DNA of 64,000 nucleotides from Paraconiothyrium sp. Pb-2020 (taxonomy: Eukaryota > Ascomycota > Dothideomycetes > Pleosporales > Didymosphaeriaceae). The stretch lies in the NCBI GenBank assembly GCA_022419385.1, contig JAJUBI010000002.1, forward strand, positions 558,001 to 622,000, written 5' to 3'. Positions 44,837 through 55,409 of this stretch are shown in pieces. The position numbers and the translations under genes were made by a program. The notes below the pieces were generated by a model. That model worked only from the letters and a program-made list of their open reading frames with translations. It did no database searches and was not told where the DNA came from. Position 1 is the first letter of the stretch; every line of letters starts with the position of its first letter.

Positions 44837-46369
44837 CTACTTGGGCTGTTCATCCGCGTTCTTCGCCAAAAACTCTTCTTTCGGGATCGATGGGAAGGGC
44901 ACGTAAGTGTCATGCCAATCAAAGTCTTGCACGAAATGACCAGGTGATTGTTCAGGAAAGCAGGACGCTGGACAGGTACACACCGGTGTCCTGGTCATAG
45001 TTAGCATCGAGTTTGATGACAAAGAGTCGGTGACTTACTCATATACCATGCGAGTGGACAGCTTGGCAACCTCTTCGTCATAGTCAAATCCAACGACTTG
45101 GTAGTCGTGGTTCTTGTTGGCCCACGCTCGCTCGTAAATATACTTCCACTTGTTCTGGATGGTGGTCTTGACGGCGCCGGTGATCTTGACTTGCGGAATA
45201 TGCTTGAGGTAAGGATATGCCGCAAGTGCGATGTAATCTACCGCAGTCCTCATGCAAGGATGCATTGGCATGTTGCGATAATTAGGATTATCATCGAACC
45301 ATGACCAGCTGGAGTTTGTCTTCTTGTATCGCTTCCAAGGATTGTTATGTCCCTCCATGGGGGTTGGGAACTATAACTCGACTGCCTTCAAAGAGGACAA
45401 GGCTTTGAATGATCGGGCAGATACACCATCTGAGCGGAAACGGAGAGTGAGATTGATATTGATACCGAACAGCACGAAGTAATCCATCAGCTCAAAATTC
45501 AGTTGAATTGAAGTGAGCCAATTGTATCTCGGTCCCAATTGGCGATTTCTCAGGACCGCCTCCATCAGGAGTAGCTTCTTGAAGTGTTTGATCGTACCGT
45601 TCCAGGCTGCTTCGAGAGCTTCTTGTTGGATTTGCTTAGATACTCGTAGAATAACACAGTTCGGACGATCTGGCGCGCTACTCGGAGCTGTCTGTTGATC
45701 TTCGACACGGGAAGAAGACGTGTTGAAGACGATTTTCCGAGGAATAGGCCTATACTCGGGGTACATGTTGCCCCCAAGAGTCTGTTGGAATATGTTCTTG
45801 CGAAGCTCGCTCGGCAAGCACTCTAGTGGAAAGTGCTTTCCAAGCTTCGCCCACCAAAATTGTTGCGCCTTGATGCCCATGTCTCCTTTGACTTGTTCAT
45901 CGCGCTCATGAGCCAGCAACCAGGCTGGGAGAGAAATCCAGGTGTGCTTCAAGCATACTTGGATGTTGTCTCCCGTGATAACATCTTGCCCCGGAACGAA
46001 CATGAACCGCACAGGTACAGACCACGAGCGGTGGCTCCCACGGATTGCTCCACGCGCCTTGAAGACATAGTGTTTCGTGTATCCAATCTTGCGGCGCATA
46101 TTCCATAGCGTCGATGAGCGGTCAAGAGGATAGACCCAGTAGTCATGGGATCCAACATTGACATCCTGCTTGGAGAGATCTGCCAAGATCGTGCAGATGG
46201 CTCGGAAGACCTTATCTTGCTGCGTAGGCGAGGCTCGTTCACGGCGAGGTGTCCGTCTACAGCGTGTTGTTGATGTTGTATTCGACGTATAGCGATAACA
46301 GGGGATGACGTCGTTCGGATCAAATCGCTTCCCATCGTACTTTTCGTGGTTGGCCAGCGAAGAGGGCAT
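44837..46369 (-). pseudogene. LPxELR-motif (F-box/2EXR-like) paralogue interrupted by an in-frame TAG
   Basis: Exons 46369-45039 and 44990-44837 (48-nt intron) form one frame of 495 codons broken only by TAG at 45371-45373. The gene parallels that at 20520. FPLECLPSELRKNIFQQTLGG corresponds to its LPEELR motif, and CVILRVSKQIQQEALEAAW to its YAIFRVSKQVHLEA segment. YPYLKHIPQVKITGAVKTT corresponds to its PYVKRIPRV block, and the last exon begins TPVCTCPASCFP like its CFCPKSC cluster. The stop sits before FPTPMEGHNNPW, where the intact copy reads IFPALDYEYPSNPW, so it cuts a conserved region. No intron removes it cleanly. It may be a recent pseudogene, a readthrough stop, or a base error. ATG 46369 is the first in frame. 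Confidence 0.78.
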
Positions 46370-47430
46370 GTTGAATTCGGTCCCGAGGTTGTTCGGGTTT
46401 CGCAAAGGGTTCGAGTGAGTGGGTGTAATGCCTAATGTCGTCGAGGTTTATATCAGAAGACTCGGACTCTGCCAAGACACTAAAGTCGGAAAGTGGACCA
46501 TGTGCAAGTGAGGTATTCACCTAAGGTCCGTGCGACACGAAGTTCCACTGACTCGATAGTGACTAATCAGTGTCAGTTACAAACTCAAGTATATCAATTT
46601 TCGAAAACAAGCGACTTGGGTCTATGGGTCAACAAACAGCTAATTTGAGGCTCTAGCATGTTGAACTGGGAGATATGCGCATGCACGTAGCTTTCAATAT
46701 AGCGGCCTCGCTCCTCCCTTGGCCTTTCATGCCGGGTACGATAGACTCGAGCTGTCACAGATGGCCTCGCGACAGTTCCTCTCAGATCTTGTGTGGTTCT
46801 CCTTTTTCTGGTAATCTGTGGGAGACAGGAAAAAACTGTATATATAGCAGCGCTGCCCAGTGCAGGTCCTGGCTTTGAATCGGTCAGTAGAGAATATCTG
46901 AAGGTATTTCAAGCCATTTATGTACGTGAGGAGCAGGTGTTTGTCTACAATTGCTGAAGTCTGGATAATCAAGCAATCTAACACTTGTGGTTCTCTAAAA
47001 TTCATGTTTGGGGAACGTTTTTTCTGAGCAAAAGACATCCCAAAATCGAATTAGTCGCGTCCGAGAATATGCCTACGAGAGTCTGCACATCATCATGTCA
47101 ACTCGTACCATGTTCGTGACCTTAGCTTGATAGTGATAGCTGAAAGGTGTTTGTCTGTTCGAGCCATCTTGCTCCCGTGCAGCACCTTAGTCAGCGGCAC
47201 TGGCCAATGCATGGACACACGTTTATGGTAGATACGTCGATGGCCTGTCAAGCTATGGCCCTGGTGGATACGAGATATGGTCACTGCCTCCTTCGGACCT
47301 TTTGTCTATATCAGCGCACCTTCCGCCCTCAAAAACCCTCTTGTAACTTTCACCGGCTCTCTGCCCCGCACTCCCCTCGAGCTTCGCTCCCTCTGCCCTT
47401 CAACTCAGCTCAAAAATCGACACATTCGCC
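46370..47430. other. Divergent intergenic region
   Basis: About 1.06 kb with promoters for both neighbours. The last 100 bases before 47431 are C/T-rich. No gene was seen. Confidence 0.45.
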
Positions 47431-48578
47431 ATGCCACCCAAGCGGAAGGCTCAGCAAGCGGGCCTGGAGGGTGTGGCCGGCCTTGAACCTACCACGTCTT
47501 TCCGTCGCAGCTCTCGTGTCGCAGCCGTGAAAGCGCCAGCTGCCCCTCCTCAGCCGACCACAAATCGCACGCAAGATCGCGCACAGAAGATTGGCACGGC
47601 GAAGAAGGCCACGCTCAAGAGCGTCACGCTGAAGCAGGCCCCAGCGAAGCTAGCGAAGCAGCCCCGACCGAACGAGGAGTCTGAGCACGAGGATGAGCAC
47701 GAGACTGGTGCCGGTTCTGGTAGGCTGATTCAACCACCTAGTCTTTAAATGATCAAGCTGAACGAATATAGGCACCCCCGATGCTAATCACATTCCAAAC
47801 GCTCACCCCGCTTACAAAGACATCTTGTCTCCCGATGCCGTCAAATTCATATTCGGCAATGCCTTCTATGACGCTCTAGAGACCAAGGCCAAGAACTGTC
47901 CACGCAAGCATGGTGTTGCCGCTGCGCTAGCCATTGAAGAGTTTCGGCGTCTTCTTGCACTCAAGGTTTGGACGGTGGATATCGACGCTACCAAGATTAG
48001 CCCGACTCCGATCAGTAAGTCAACCCCACCCTTACTTTACCTCGCAGGACGGGGTGTTTGATTTATGAATTACACTAAGATGAACAGTGGACTATTTGTG
48101 GCATGCTGCTGTGCTCGACACCAAGTTCTACGCTGAGCTTCAGTTCGTTTTGGGCGTCGAGCTCCACCACAACCCGAAGGGTGCCAGCGACGATGATATC
48201 GAGAATCGAAAGAAGCGCCTGTCCCAAATGACGGCACTTTACGGGTTCTTCTTCAGGACCAAGTACCGCAACGCCAAGCCACTCGAGTCCAAGCCTCCGT
48301 ACGTAGCCCCTCCCCTTCCCACAAGTTTGCCCCGCGTCGAGAAGATGGAGATCGTTATTCGGAATGTCAAGCATGGGGGTTCTTTCAAGCTTGTCGTTCG
48401 GTTAAATGAGACATTGATCAATGTCAAATTAATGATCGAGCATCGCCTTGGAATTTGGGCGCACGACCAGCGCCACCTTTTTGGTGGTCGGTATATGTCA
48501 GACGATCGTACGCTCTCGGATCGTCATGTTCAGGCTGGATGCACGCTGCATCTCATCCTCGCGGTGCGGGGTTGTTAG
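47431..48578 (+). CDS. Protein with C-terminal ubiquitin-like domain ending Arg-Gly-Cys
   Basis: Exons 47431-47719, 47772-48014 and 48088-48578 (introns 52 and 73 nt) encode 340 residues. The first 100 are basic, Ala/Pro/Lys-rich and probably nuclear and disordered. Residues 115-175 form a helical part. The next segment, MDYLWHAAVLDTKFYAEL with GVELHHNP after it, resembles the WH-x(3)-LDT-x2-Y ... HxP pattern of glycine-rich-domain (GRDP/DUF1399-type) proteins; this is a weak inference. Residues 264-340 (48345-48575) are a ubiquitin-like beta-grasp domain: MEIVIRNV at the start, DRTLSDRHV and CTLHLILAVRGC at the end. Ubiquitin ends LRLRGG, so the last Gly is Cys. A second ubiquitin-like frame starts 82 bases downstream with the same ending. 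Confidence 0.82.
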
Positions 48579-48659
48579 TGTGATTATCATCCGCGCGGCG
48601 TGTGCTGCAGTGCTATGCTAATATCGTACAGGGCCCACAAACAGCGTCGACAAGGAAGT

Positions 48660-48890
48660 ATGCAGATCTTCGTCAGGACTCTCACTGGCAAGACCATCAC
48701 GCTCAGTGTCAACGGCTCTGATCTGATTTACCAAGTCAAGCTCGATATTCAGAATAAAGAGGGCATTCCTCCGGATCAACAGCACCTTGTGTTTGCTGGG
48801 AAACTTTTCGAAAATGATCGTACGCTCGATGACTATCATATCGTAAAGGAGTCTACCTTGCATCTAGTCACGCGCGTACGGGGTTGTTAG
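48660..48890 (+). CDS. Divergent 76-residue ubiquitin with C-terminal Gly-Cys
   Basis: The protein is exactly 76 residues and by my hand alignment matches ubiquitin at about 54 positions. MQIFVRTLTGKTITL, NKEGIPPDQQHLVFAGK and KESTLHLV are recognisable. Of the seven lysines, K11, K27, K33, K48 and K63 remain; K6 is Arg and K29 is Asp. Of the hydrophobic patch, Leu8 and Val70 are kept and Ile44 is Val; Arg42 is His. The tail reads RVRGC then TAG, so the conjugating Gly76 is Cys and nothing follows to be cleaved. An in-frame ATG at 48615 could add 15 residues. A branch/acceptor-like sequence (TGCTAATATCGTACAG, ending 48631) lies upstream. A donor at 48491 inside the preceding gene would fuse the two in frame. 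Confidence 0.8.
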   Translation: MQIFVRTLTGKTITLSVNGSDLIYQVKLDIQNKEGIPPDQQHLVFAGKLFENDRTLDDYHIVKESTLHLVTRVRGC

Positions 48891-50206
48891 TCGCTCAGCT
48901 CCCCAAGTTGCGGAACCATCGAGAAATTTCAAGGATTTATCAGATGCTGTTGTATATGGCGTTGTTTGTTAGTATATTGGGCGTTCCATCTCCTTCTTAC
49001 CGGTGTGCTTTCAATCATGGGCACCGACACACACATTCGCTTTTACCATGCTAAATTGGGCGTTCTGTAACAGCACCAACTGTCGTCATTCCTTCAGCAG
49101 AGATAAGCACTGTCACATCCCTGTAGTAGATAGAAAAATCCCACACTCCTTTATTTTCGCGTATTAGTCTTTGCGATAACCTTGCTTGTGAGGTTCGGAT
49201 ATGATCAAGTAACATAAGTATGATACTTCAGCTGATCTGGCTGTGTTGCATTCTAAAATTGGAGGCTTTGGTCGCAACGACGTGTTCGCTGATAGTATCT
49301 ATAACTCATAATGCTCTGAACTCTGGACATTGGACAACACGACCACTACGAACCCTAGCTAGCGGCAGGGTAGCAGAACCTCTCAATCGGACCTTTTCGA
49401 GCTGTATGCTGCGTTCGTCCATCCTCTGAGATAGAGCAGACATGAAAGTAGACGTTAACGATGCGTTGCACTGCAGCTGTTTCCAAGGATGTGCCAAACG
49501 TAATGCGTAATTGTATTGCTCATAGCTCACACTCGGCATCTGCATGTCTTTACCTGGCTTGAAAGTACAAGCGCGATGGTGGATTTTACTCCTTCTCAAA
49601 TTTTCCATTAGCAGAAAATGATGATGAACATCACCATCAGGTCCTTCACCGGCGGTTGGCCCATCGAGTCATCTAACCCGAAGACCCGTACATAAAGCCG
49701 TACTTTTTACCCTTTTACGATTCTCATACTACTTTCTCCAGCCCAGCGGGAACCAGAAGGTTGACCAACAGAGTGCATGTTTCGCGTTGTGTCTCGACTC
49801 TGAAACTACTGTAAATACGACATCATGGATTTGCGTCTAGTCCTAAATGCAAGAAGCTCAAGGCCATGTGGCGGTTTGTCCAAATTTTCGTAGATATGAG
49901 CTAATCTCTGATGTGGGTTCTGTGACGGCATTAACACCTTCTCCTTACCACAACCTCTGTTATACACTAGCTTTGGTCATGAGGAAGGGCGTAAAAGAAG
50001 TACTCACCCTGGACGATGTGTTGCGTGGAGCTTGCTGGAAAAAATTATGGCCATAATGAACATACACTGACATCCCCTTATAGGGATGGAATCGTCCAAA
50101 AGAAAATAACAGGAGAATATGCCGTGTAATCTTCGAAAGAATAGTGATTACGATGCAAATTATCGCTACGCATCGTGAAAATCAGCAGAGCCCAGATGCC
50201 GCACAT

Positions 50207-50215
50207 CTATAAAAG
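50207..50215 (+). promoter_or_regulatory. TATA-box-like sequence
   Basis: CTATAAAAG followed by a C/T-rich stretch is the clearest TATA-type promoter signal in this intergenic region. It would serve the weak frame at 50289. Confidence 0.35.
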
Positions 50216-50288
50216 CCCTTGCTCACTCACTACTCATACTTCTTAACACTACCACCCATCACCTGTCTTAAGCCGGGAGACCAAAAGA

Positions 50289-50518
50289 TGTTGCCAAAAG
50301 ACTTTCATGTGTGGCGCAAAGCGCCGTCTTGGAACTCTAGGAGCAGAAGCCTTTGGGGTTTCCTCGAGAATAAAAAGCTCCACTACCTATCTGCGAGCGT
50401 GGCTGGACTCAAGATACAAGACGAGGCCGTCTATTTCCTAGTATTTATTATGTTGCTGGGTCTTATATCTCTGACCTCGACGCCTCGAACATTCTTTTTA
50501 TCAAGATATGGAACATAG
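50289..50518 (+). CDS. Possible small protein, weak
   Basis: A 76-codon frame opens about 75 bases after CTATAAAAG (50207-50215), a good TATA box, and a C/T-rich leader. The product has one hydrophobic helix (VYFLVFIMLLGLISL) near its end and no recognised domain. A spliced, longer form is possible. The promoter-like context is the only support. Confidence 0.25.
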
Positions 50519-50570
50519 CTACCGGCCGTCGAAGTCCAGCTCGAGTTGAGACGAGCTTCACGCATATGAG

Positions 50571-50633
50571 CCCTCTCCTTCTCCTCTCTCCTTCTCCTCT
50601 CTCCTTCTCCTCTCTCCTTCTCCTCTCTCCTTC
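50571..50633. repeat. Minisatellite, 13-base unit
   Basis: Unit CCTCTCTCCTTCT is repeated four times after one shortened copy. The array is purely pyrimidine on the plus strand and lies outside genes. Confidence 0.8.
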
Positions 50634-51579
50634 TACACGATGACTTCAACCTCTTCACACGGAGGATCAAAAGCGAGAAAACCAACAGTGCACGTGCCGT
50701 AGAGCGTTTTCTGTTCGAAATTCAGTGGAGTGTCTGCGCATGTGTACACGCAGCTCGTCCAAAACACACCCGAATTCTCTGTCATGTGCGTGTGGCTTGT
50801 CTCGAAACAATCCACATATGATGCTTTTCTCGTTTCCCCTCTTCAAAACACGTTCTAAAAAGCTAGGGCTGGCTCAATGCTCAAATCCTCATTTGTAACT
50901 CCGCCAGTTATGAGCCAGTGTGGTGAGCTCAGATGGCCGCGTCTATAGAAATCCACTCTTTCGCCCCGAGTTCTGTTCTTGGCTACACTGCCTTCTCCAT
51001 CTTCACAGAGATGACTGAATTGAGACCAGGGAAGAGATATGTGCTGCGTCGCGCGAGCTTTTCAACAAGGATAGCCTACTTAGACATGGGTGCGCACGGC
51101 GTCTAGAATGCGTGTGAGGACCTTCCGATGCGTGAGGTTCCCGTAAAAGCCAGCATTATTACATCGCGTGATTGGAAAATCTATCATGGTAACATGCACT
51201 GGATGGCTCCTGCCACCTAAACGCGTTCGCGACGCGCTGGGCCGCACCTTCCTTCATGGCCCGTGCACGGATAGCTAAAAGTTCGCCGCACGCGCGAAAC
51301 GACTTCTCCTCTTCACCTTGAATGCTCTACACCATCAGGTGTAGGATACGGTTGCTTTGCAGCCAACAGCATCTCACTGTCTAAAATCCCACGTGGTGAG
51401 CAGGACCCTTTAGCTAGGTGTCTTGTTCGGCCTTCACGGTCACCAACCGGCTCTTCTATCTGCGTTTCAATACGCGTAGTTGGCCAACCCTTGAGCAAGC
51501 TCGTTGAGCTTTGCTTTAGTTTCCTTTTTCAAGGAAACGCCACCTTTTCTTCCTCCCGGAGACCGACGTCTTTTCAAAG

Positions 51580-52887
51580 ATGTCCCCGTTCAGAGGCGTA
51601 GATCGCGCTTACGGTCGACCCAGTCGTTCAAAGCGTCTTGCGTTACGACAGGAACTCGAACGAAGTAGAGACCCGCAGCGGCGAGATAGCAGGTCACCCC
51701 ATAGGCAGTCCGCATCCAAGGACGTAGATCGAGCCTACGGTCGACCCAGTCGTTCAAAGCGTCTTGAGTTACGACAGGAACTCGAACGAAGCAGGGGCCA
51801 GCAGCGGCGAGATAGCAGGTCACCCCATAGGCGGTCCGCATCCAAGGACGTAGATCGAGCCTACGGTCGACCCAGTCGTTCAAAGCGTCTTGAGTTACGA
51901 CAGGAACTCGAACGAAGCAGGGGCCAGCAGCGGCGAGATAGCAGGTCACCCCATAGGCGGTCCGCATCCAAGGACGTAGATCGAGCCTACCAGCAGCGGC
52001 AAGATAGCAGATCACCCCGTACGCGGTCCCCATTCAGAGGCGTCGATCGAGCCTACGGACGACCTAGTCGTTCAAAGCGTCTTGAACTACGACAGGACCT
52101 CGAACGAAGTAGGGGCCAACAGCGGCGAGATAGTAGGTCACCCCGTAGGCGGTCACCAAGTATGTCGTCTCGTCGTCACTCACCGGGTAGAAACACCCAC
52201 CAGGACAGGGTTTACAATAGACATGTTATGGCGCCTTCGCGGGACCGACATCATGCAAGCCGTCGATCCCGCAGCCCGGAGCACAGGGCAACCTCCCGTG
52301 ATGGGAGAGTAGAGCCATCACCACCTAGGCATAGTTACGCATCTCACAGGAGGTCAGAAATTGGTCTCCATCATAGAGACGCAAGCTCACATGGAGATCG
52401 AGACCGCCGTGGTCACAACAGGGACCGGAGCCCAATGGGAGGCCACCATCGTGGTCGTTCTCCTCGCCAGACCCCTGGGAAGAACGACAGGTACCGCACT
52501 CGATCCCGCTCACCGCGCTCGCTAAGGCGTATAAGTCCCAGTAAGCCACGCAATCAACGATTGAGGCTTGATTCGTATGTACCAAGACCTCGGCAGGCGA
52601 GAGTTCGAAGCCGTTCACGCGAGCGAGAAGCCTCAACCTCACCATCAAGACCTCAGCAGCCTCCTCGACAACAAAGTCAAAGCACACGGTATAAAGGAGC
52701 TCAACGAAATCGCGTGCAGCAAGCATCGCGGCCAGTGTCAGGTTATTCTTTGATTCCGGATGCACAACGCAGTGTCCCGGACCAGTCATCTTCACGCCCA
52801 CAAGAAGATAATCAAGGAAACGTCGTCGTTTGCATTCAGCTAACCCTGCCAGCCGGTCCATATGACGAGCGGAACACCTCGCCATAA
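51580..52887 (+). CDS. Arg/Ser-rich protein with 42-residue tandem repeats
   Basis: Single frame of 435 residues. Five repeats of VDRAYGRPSRSKRLELRQEL.. cover about residues 7-196; the fourth lacks 20 residues. The rest is rich in RS/SR, RSP and HRR, like the RS domains of splicing factors, with no RNA-recognition motif. The last 40 residues (NVVVCIQLTLPAGPYDE) are less basic and look folded. RS domains are phosphorylated by SR kinases and mediate nuclear speckle contacts, but without a partner domain the role here is unknown. ATG 51580 follows a TTTCAAAG leader. An antisense frame through the repeats also stays open, a by-product of the repeat composition. Confidence 0.72.
   Translation: MSPFRGVDRAYGRPSRSKRLALRQELERSRDPQRRDSRSPHRQSASKDVDRAYGRPSRSKRLELRQELERSRGQQRRDSRSPHRRSASKDVDRAYGRPSRSKRLELRQELERSRGQQRRDSRSPHRRSASKDVDRAYQQRQDSRSPRTRSPFRGVDRAYGRPSRSKRLELRQDLERSRGQQRRDSRSPRRRSPSMSSRRHSPGRNTHQDRVYNRHVMAPSRDRHHASRRSRSPEHRATSRDGRVEPSPPRHSYASHRRSEIGLHHRDASSHGDRDRRGHNRDRSPMGGHHRGRSPRQTPGKNDRYRTRSRSPRSLRRISPSKPRNQRLRLDSYVPRPRQARVRSRSREREASTSPSRPQQPPRQQSQSTRYKGAQRNRVQQASRPVSGYSLIPDAQRSVPDQSSSRPQEDNQGNVVVCIQLTLPAGPYDERNTSP
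51598..52167 (+). repeat. Coding tandem repeat, 126-base unit
   Basis: Units start at 51598, 51724, 51850, 51976 and 52042. The first three are 126 bases, the fourth only 66. Units 2 and 3 are almost identical, which points to recent duplication or conversion. The period is a multiple of three, so the frame is kept. Confidence 0.85.
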
Positions 52888-54930
52888 ATCCTGACAGCTT
52901 TCAACGAGCGACAACGATCCGGTCCACCAAACGCCAATCTCTACATACCTACCGGACATGAAGGCAATGGCCAAGACGTCAAGCGTGACATGGACTATCC
53001 ACTCGACAATCATTCTTCATTCACCCTCTCAACCATACGCTTTTGCGTCCATACGCTTCTTCGTCCATATGCTCGCCAACCGTGGCATTGCAGCTTCGCT
53101 ACACTTTTGCTGGAGTCAACCAATATCATGGACTTCTCACTCTTCACCTGTCCTCGCAAGCCATATGACGTCTCATTGCATGCGACATCTTCGATTATCC
53201 AGAAGCATATCAGCCGCCTCAGTTCGACCGACGCGGAAGATAGCGCGATGATCGGTCGAGAGAATCATTGTTCCCCGTTATACCGGCACAGTACAGGTAA
53301 CATATCGCTTCTCAGACCAAACATGGGCCCGTACTCGATCAAGGATCACAATGCTACAAGTGTGCATACCGTTACTACAAGCGCCGTTACTATTGCCCAA
53401 GTATTCTGAAGTTGAGACAACATGAACGTCGATCGATTCAAAGAGGCCGCCTTTCTATTTTCACCAAATTCCTGTCACACGACTCTTACTCTTCTACCAG
53501 TTGTTCTACTGTCGGCAGAGCAGCTGTGCTCAGGCAGACCTTACAGATTTTAGAGAACGTTCTGTCACCATGTCTCATGAGGTCACCCGGAACGGGTTGA
53601 CAGAGTTACGCATCACAATCGCTATCGTGACTCGATGCGTCCTTCACTACAAGTTGCACATTCGAGACGTAGTTCCGCAGGAGTGGGAAAACAATTTAGG
53701 GGCTGTCCGACCGTGGAGCTGCGACTTCCCAGTTGGCTTGATCATCATTGTTGGACCGCGGACTGTACCTCGAATGACGCGGATGTCGACATATGAAGCG
53801 TAATGTACCATAAGATCCAGAAGTAGCAGTCTTGATCCGAAATTTGCAGACAAACGAAGTCTCGGTACGTTCTTGAAGCCGAAGGTTGAACAGAGAGCTA
53901 ACAAAAGGCAGGTCTCTAACTAAACCGTCGCTCCCAGCGTAAGCTCAGAGACCACAAGACCAAAAGCAGGGAACAGACTGCGCTCATCGTGGCCTCGGCA
54001 GCGCGCGTACAAGTGATACCCAGGGGCTTACAACGATATCGCCGCCAACATACATGCACGGCCGTTTGTCCACGCTATTGAGGCGATCAAGAAATGTGGA
54101 ACGCGCAAGTTTACCACACTTCAGACCCTCCGCACCAGAACTTCGTGGCGGAATCTATTCTACCATAGTAGCTTTTAAACTTTGACGATCGCTCTTCGAG
54201 ACTGATTGCGCAGCTCTCGGTGCTCTTAAGCCGCTCTCGCGTTCCACGGTTCCATCCTATGCATGACCATTCAACGACGACCTACATCAAATCCCAGCTT
54301 TTCCTACGAACGTGCCTACCCGCATGCCATGGGAGTGCCGTAAGAGAATCCTCCCATCATCATGACGCGGTTAAAGAAGCGGTGAAGGAGAGTGCATTGA
54401 ACTGTATGCTTGGGCGCGCTATTCGCTTCGTTGGGAGGGAAAACGGAGTATCGCACTTTCTATTGCAATCAAAGAGACGGCATCGGCCCACTCAATACCT
54501 TCACTCGAGAAAGCGTCACACCGATTGTCTGCTACTGCCCCGACGATATTTGACGCCGGAAGTCAATCTCCTCCGTTCGTCCTAACCAAATATACGAGCG
54601 TCCTTCCATCTCTCGAAATCATATGCTTTTGCGCAATCAAAACTCCAGCTATGGGACACACCAGCCATTCGTTTGCTCCGAGAGCTCAGATGTTCCAACG
54701 TGGATACAAACTCTTACAACATTTCATAGGAGTAACGAACAAGATTTGATCTCCCTACATCAAACAAAGAGCGGAAACGCGTTGAGCATATGTCCCGTCA
54801 ATCGCCAAGGTCCAGGTTCTTCGCTTGTGCCAGTATTTGAGACTTATTCTTCAACACATCATCTTCCATTCAGCTACCACTTTTTCACAGCCTCGATCAC
54901 AGACAGGACCATCAAATTCCATTACTTATC
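52888..54930. other. Long intergenic region, no supported gene
   Basis: 2 kb. Frames at 52990-53409 and 53573-53803 have ATGs and are open, but show no family, signal peptide or splice support. They are left uncalled. Confidence 0.4.
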
Positions 54931-55409
54931 ATGCCGGTCAACACTGTGCTCGCCCTTCTTCTCAGCCTCCTCGTCTCTATCGTCCGGGCCGCTCCCACCG
55001 ATGATGGAAAAGATCGATACTGGGAGACAGATATCAACCATGACTGCGGTCAGGTCGAAAAGGGCGCGAAGTACCAGCAGATAGGCGCCATGCAGTGGGG
55101 CTACCCGGACTCCAACGGACATCTCCCGTACAGCTACAACACCAAAGTGTGCCTCACTAAGTCGCCCGGACTCGACTGCATACGGCTGTCAAGCGCCGAG
55201 GACCACAGGGTCAACCGCTTCTATCTTGCCACTGGCTTCTACATTGCCATCTATAGGTACCAGTTCCTTTGTTCTAGGATTGTTGGTGGAATTTTGCTAA
55301 ACCTGACAGCGATGACAACTGCATGAACGACAAGGTCAGGGTGCAGGGTCAGAGTGGCTCACTGTTCGGGGAGTACAACATCCACAGCTACAGGGCCTGG
55401 AAACATTGA
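54931..55409 (+). CDS. Small secreted protein with four cysteines (effector-like)
   Basis: Exons 54931-55256 and 55310-55409 (53-nt intron) encode 141 residues. Residues 1-20 (MPVNTVLALLLSLLVSIVRA) are a clear signal peptide with an Ala-x-Ala-like end. The mature chain has four Cys (HDCG, KVCL, LDCI, DNCM), enough for two disulphides, and aromatic and Gly residues spread evenly. No known domain was recognised. Length, secretion and Cys content are those of candidate effectors or antimicrobial-type proteins, but no activity is implied. A second such gene lies 0.9 kb downstream. Confidence 0.78.

Larger units (their letters stand above)
48891..51579. other. Long intergenic region with minisatellite
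   Basis: 2.7 kb. Holds a weak 76-codon frame at 50289 and a 13-base minisatellite at 50571-50633, listed separately. The rest has no recognisable gene. Confidence 0.45.

Noticed and set aside
51590..52033. An antisense frame through the RS repeats
   Set aside because: Stays open only because the 126-base repeat unit has no stop in that frame.
52990..53409. A 139-codon plus-strand frame
   Set aside because: No motif, signal peptide or splice evidence; composition like the surrounding DNA.
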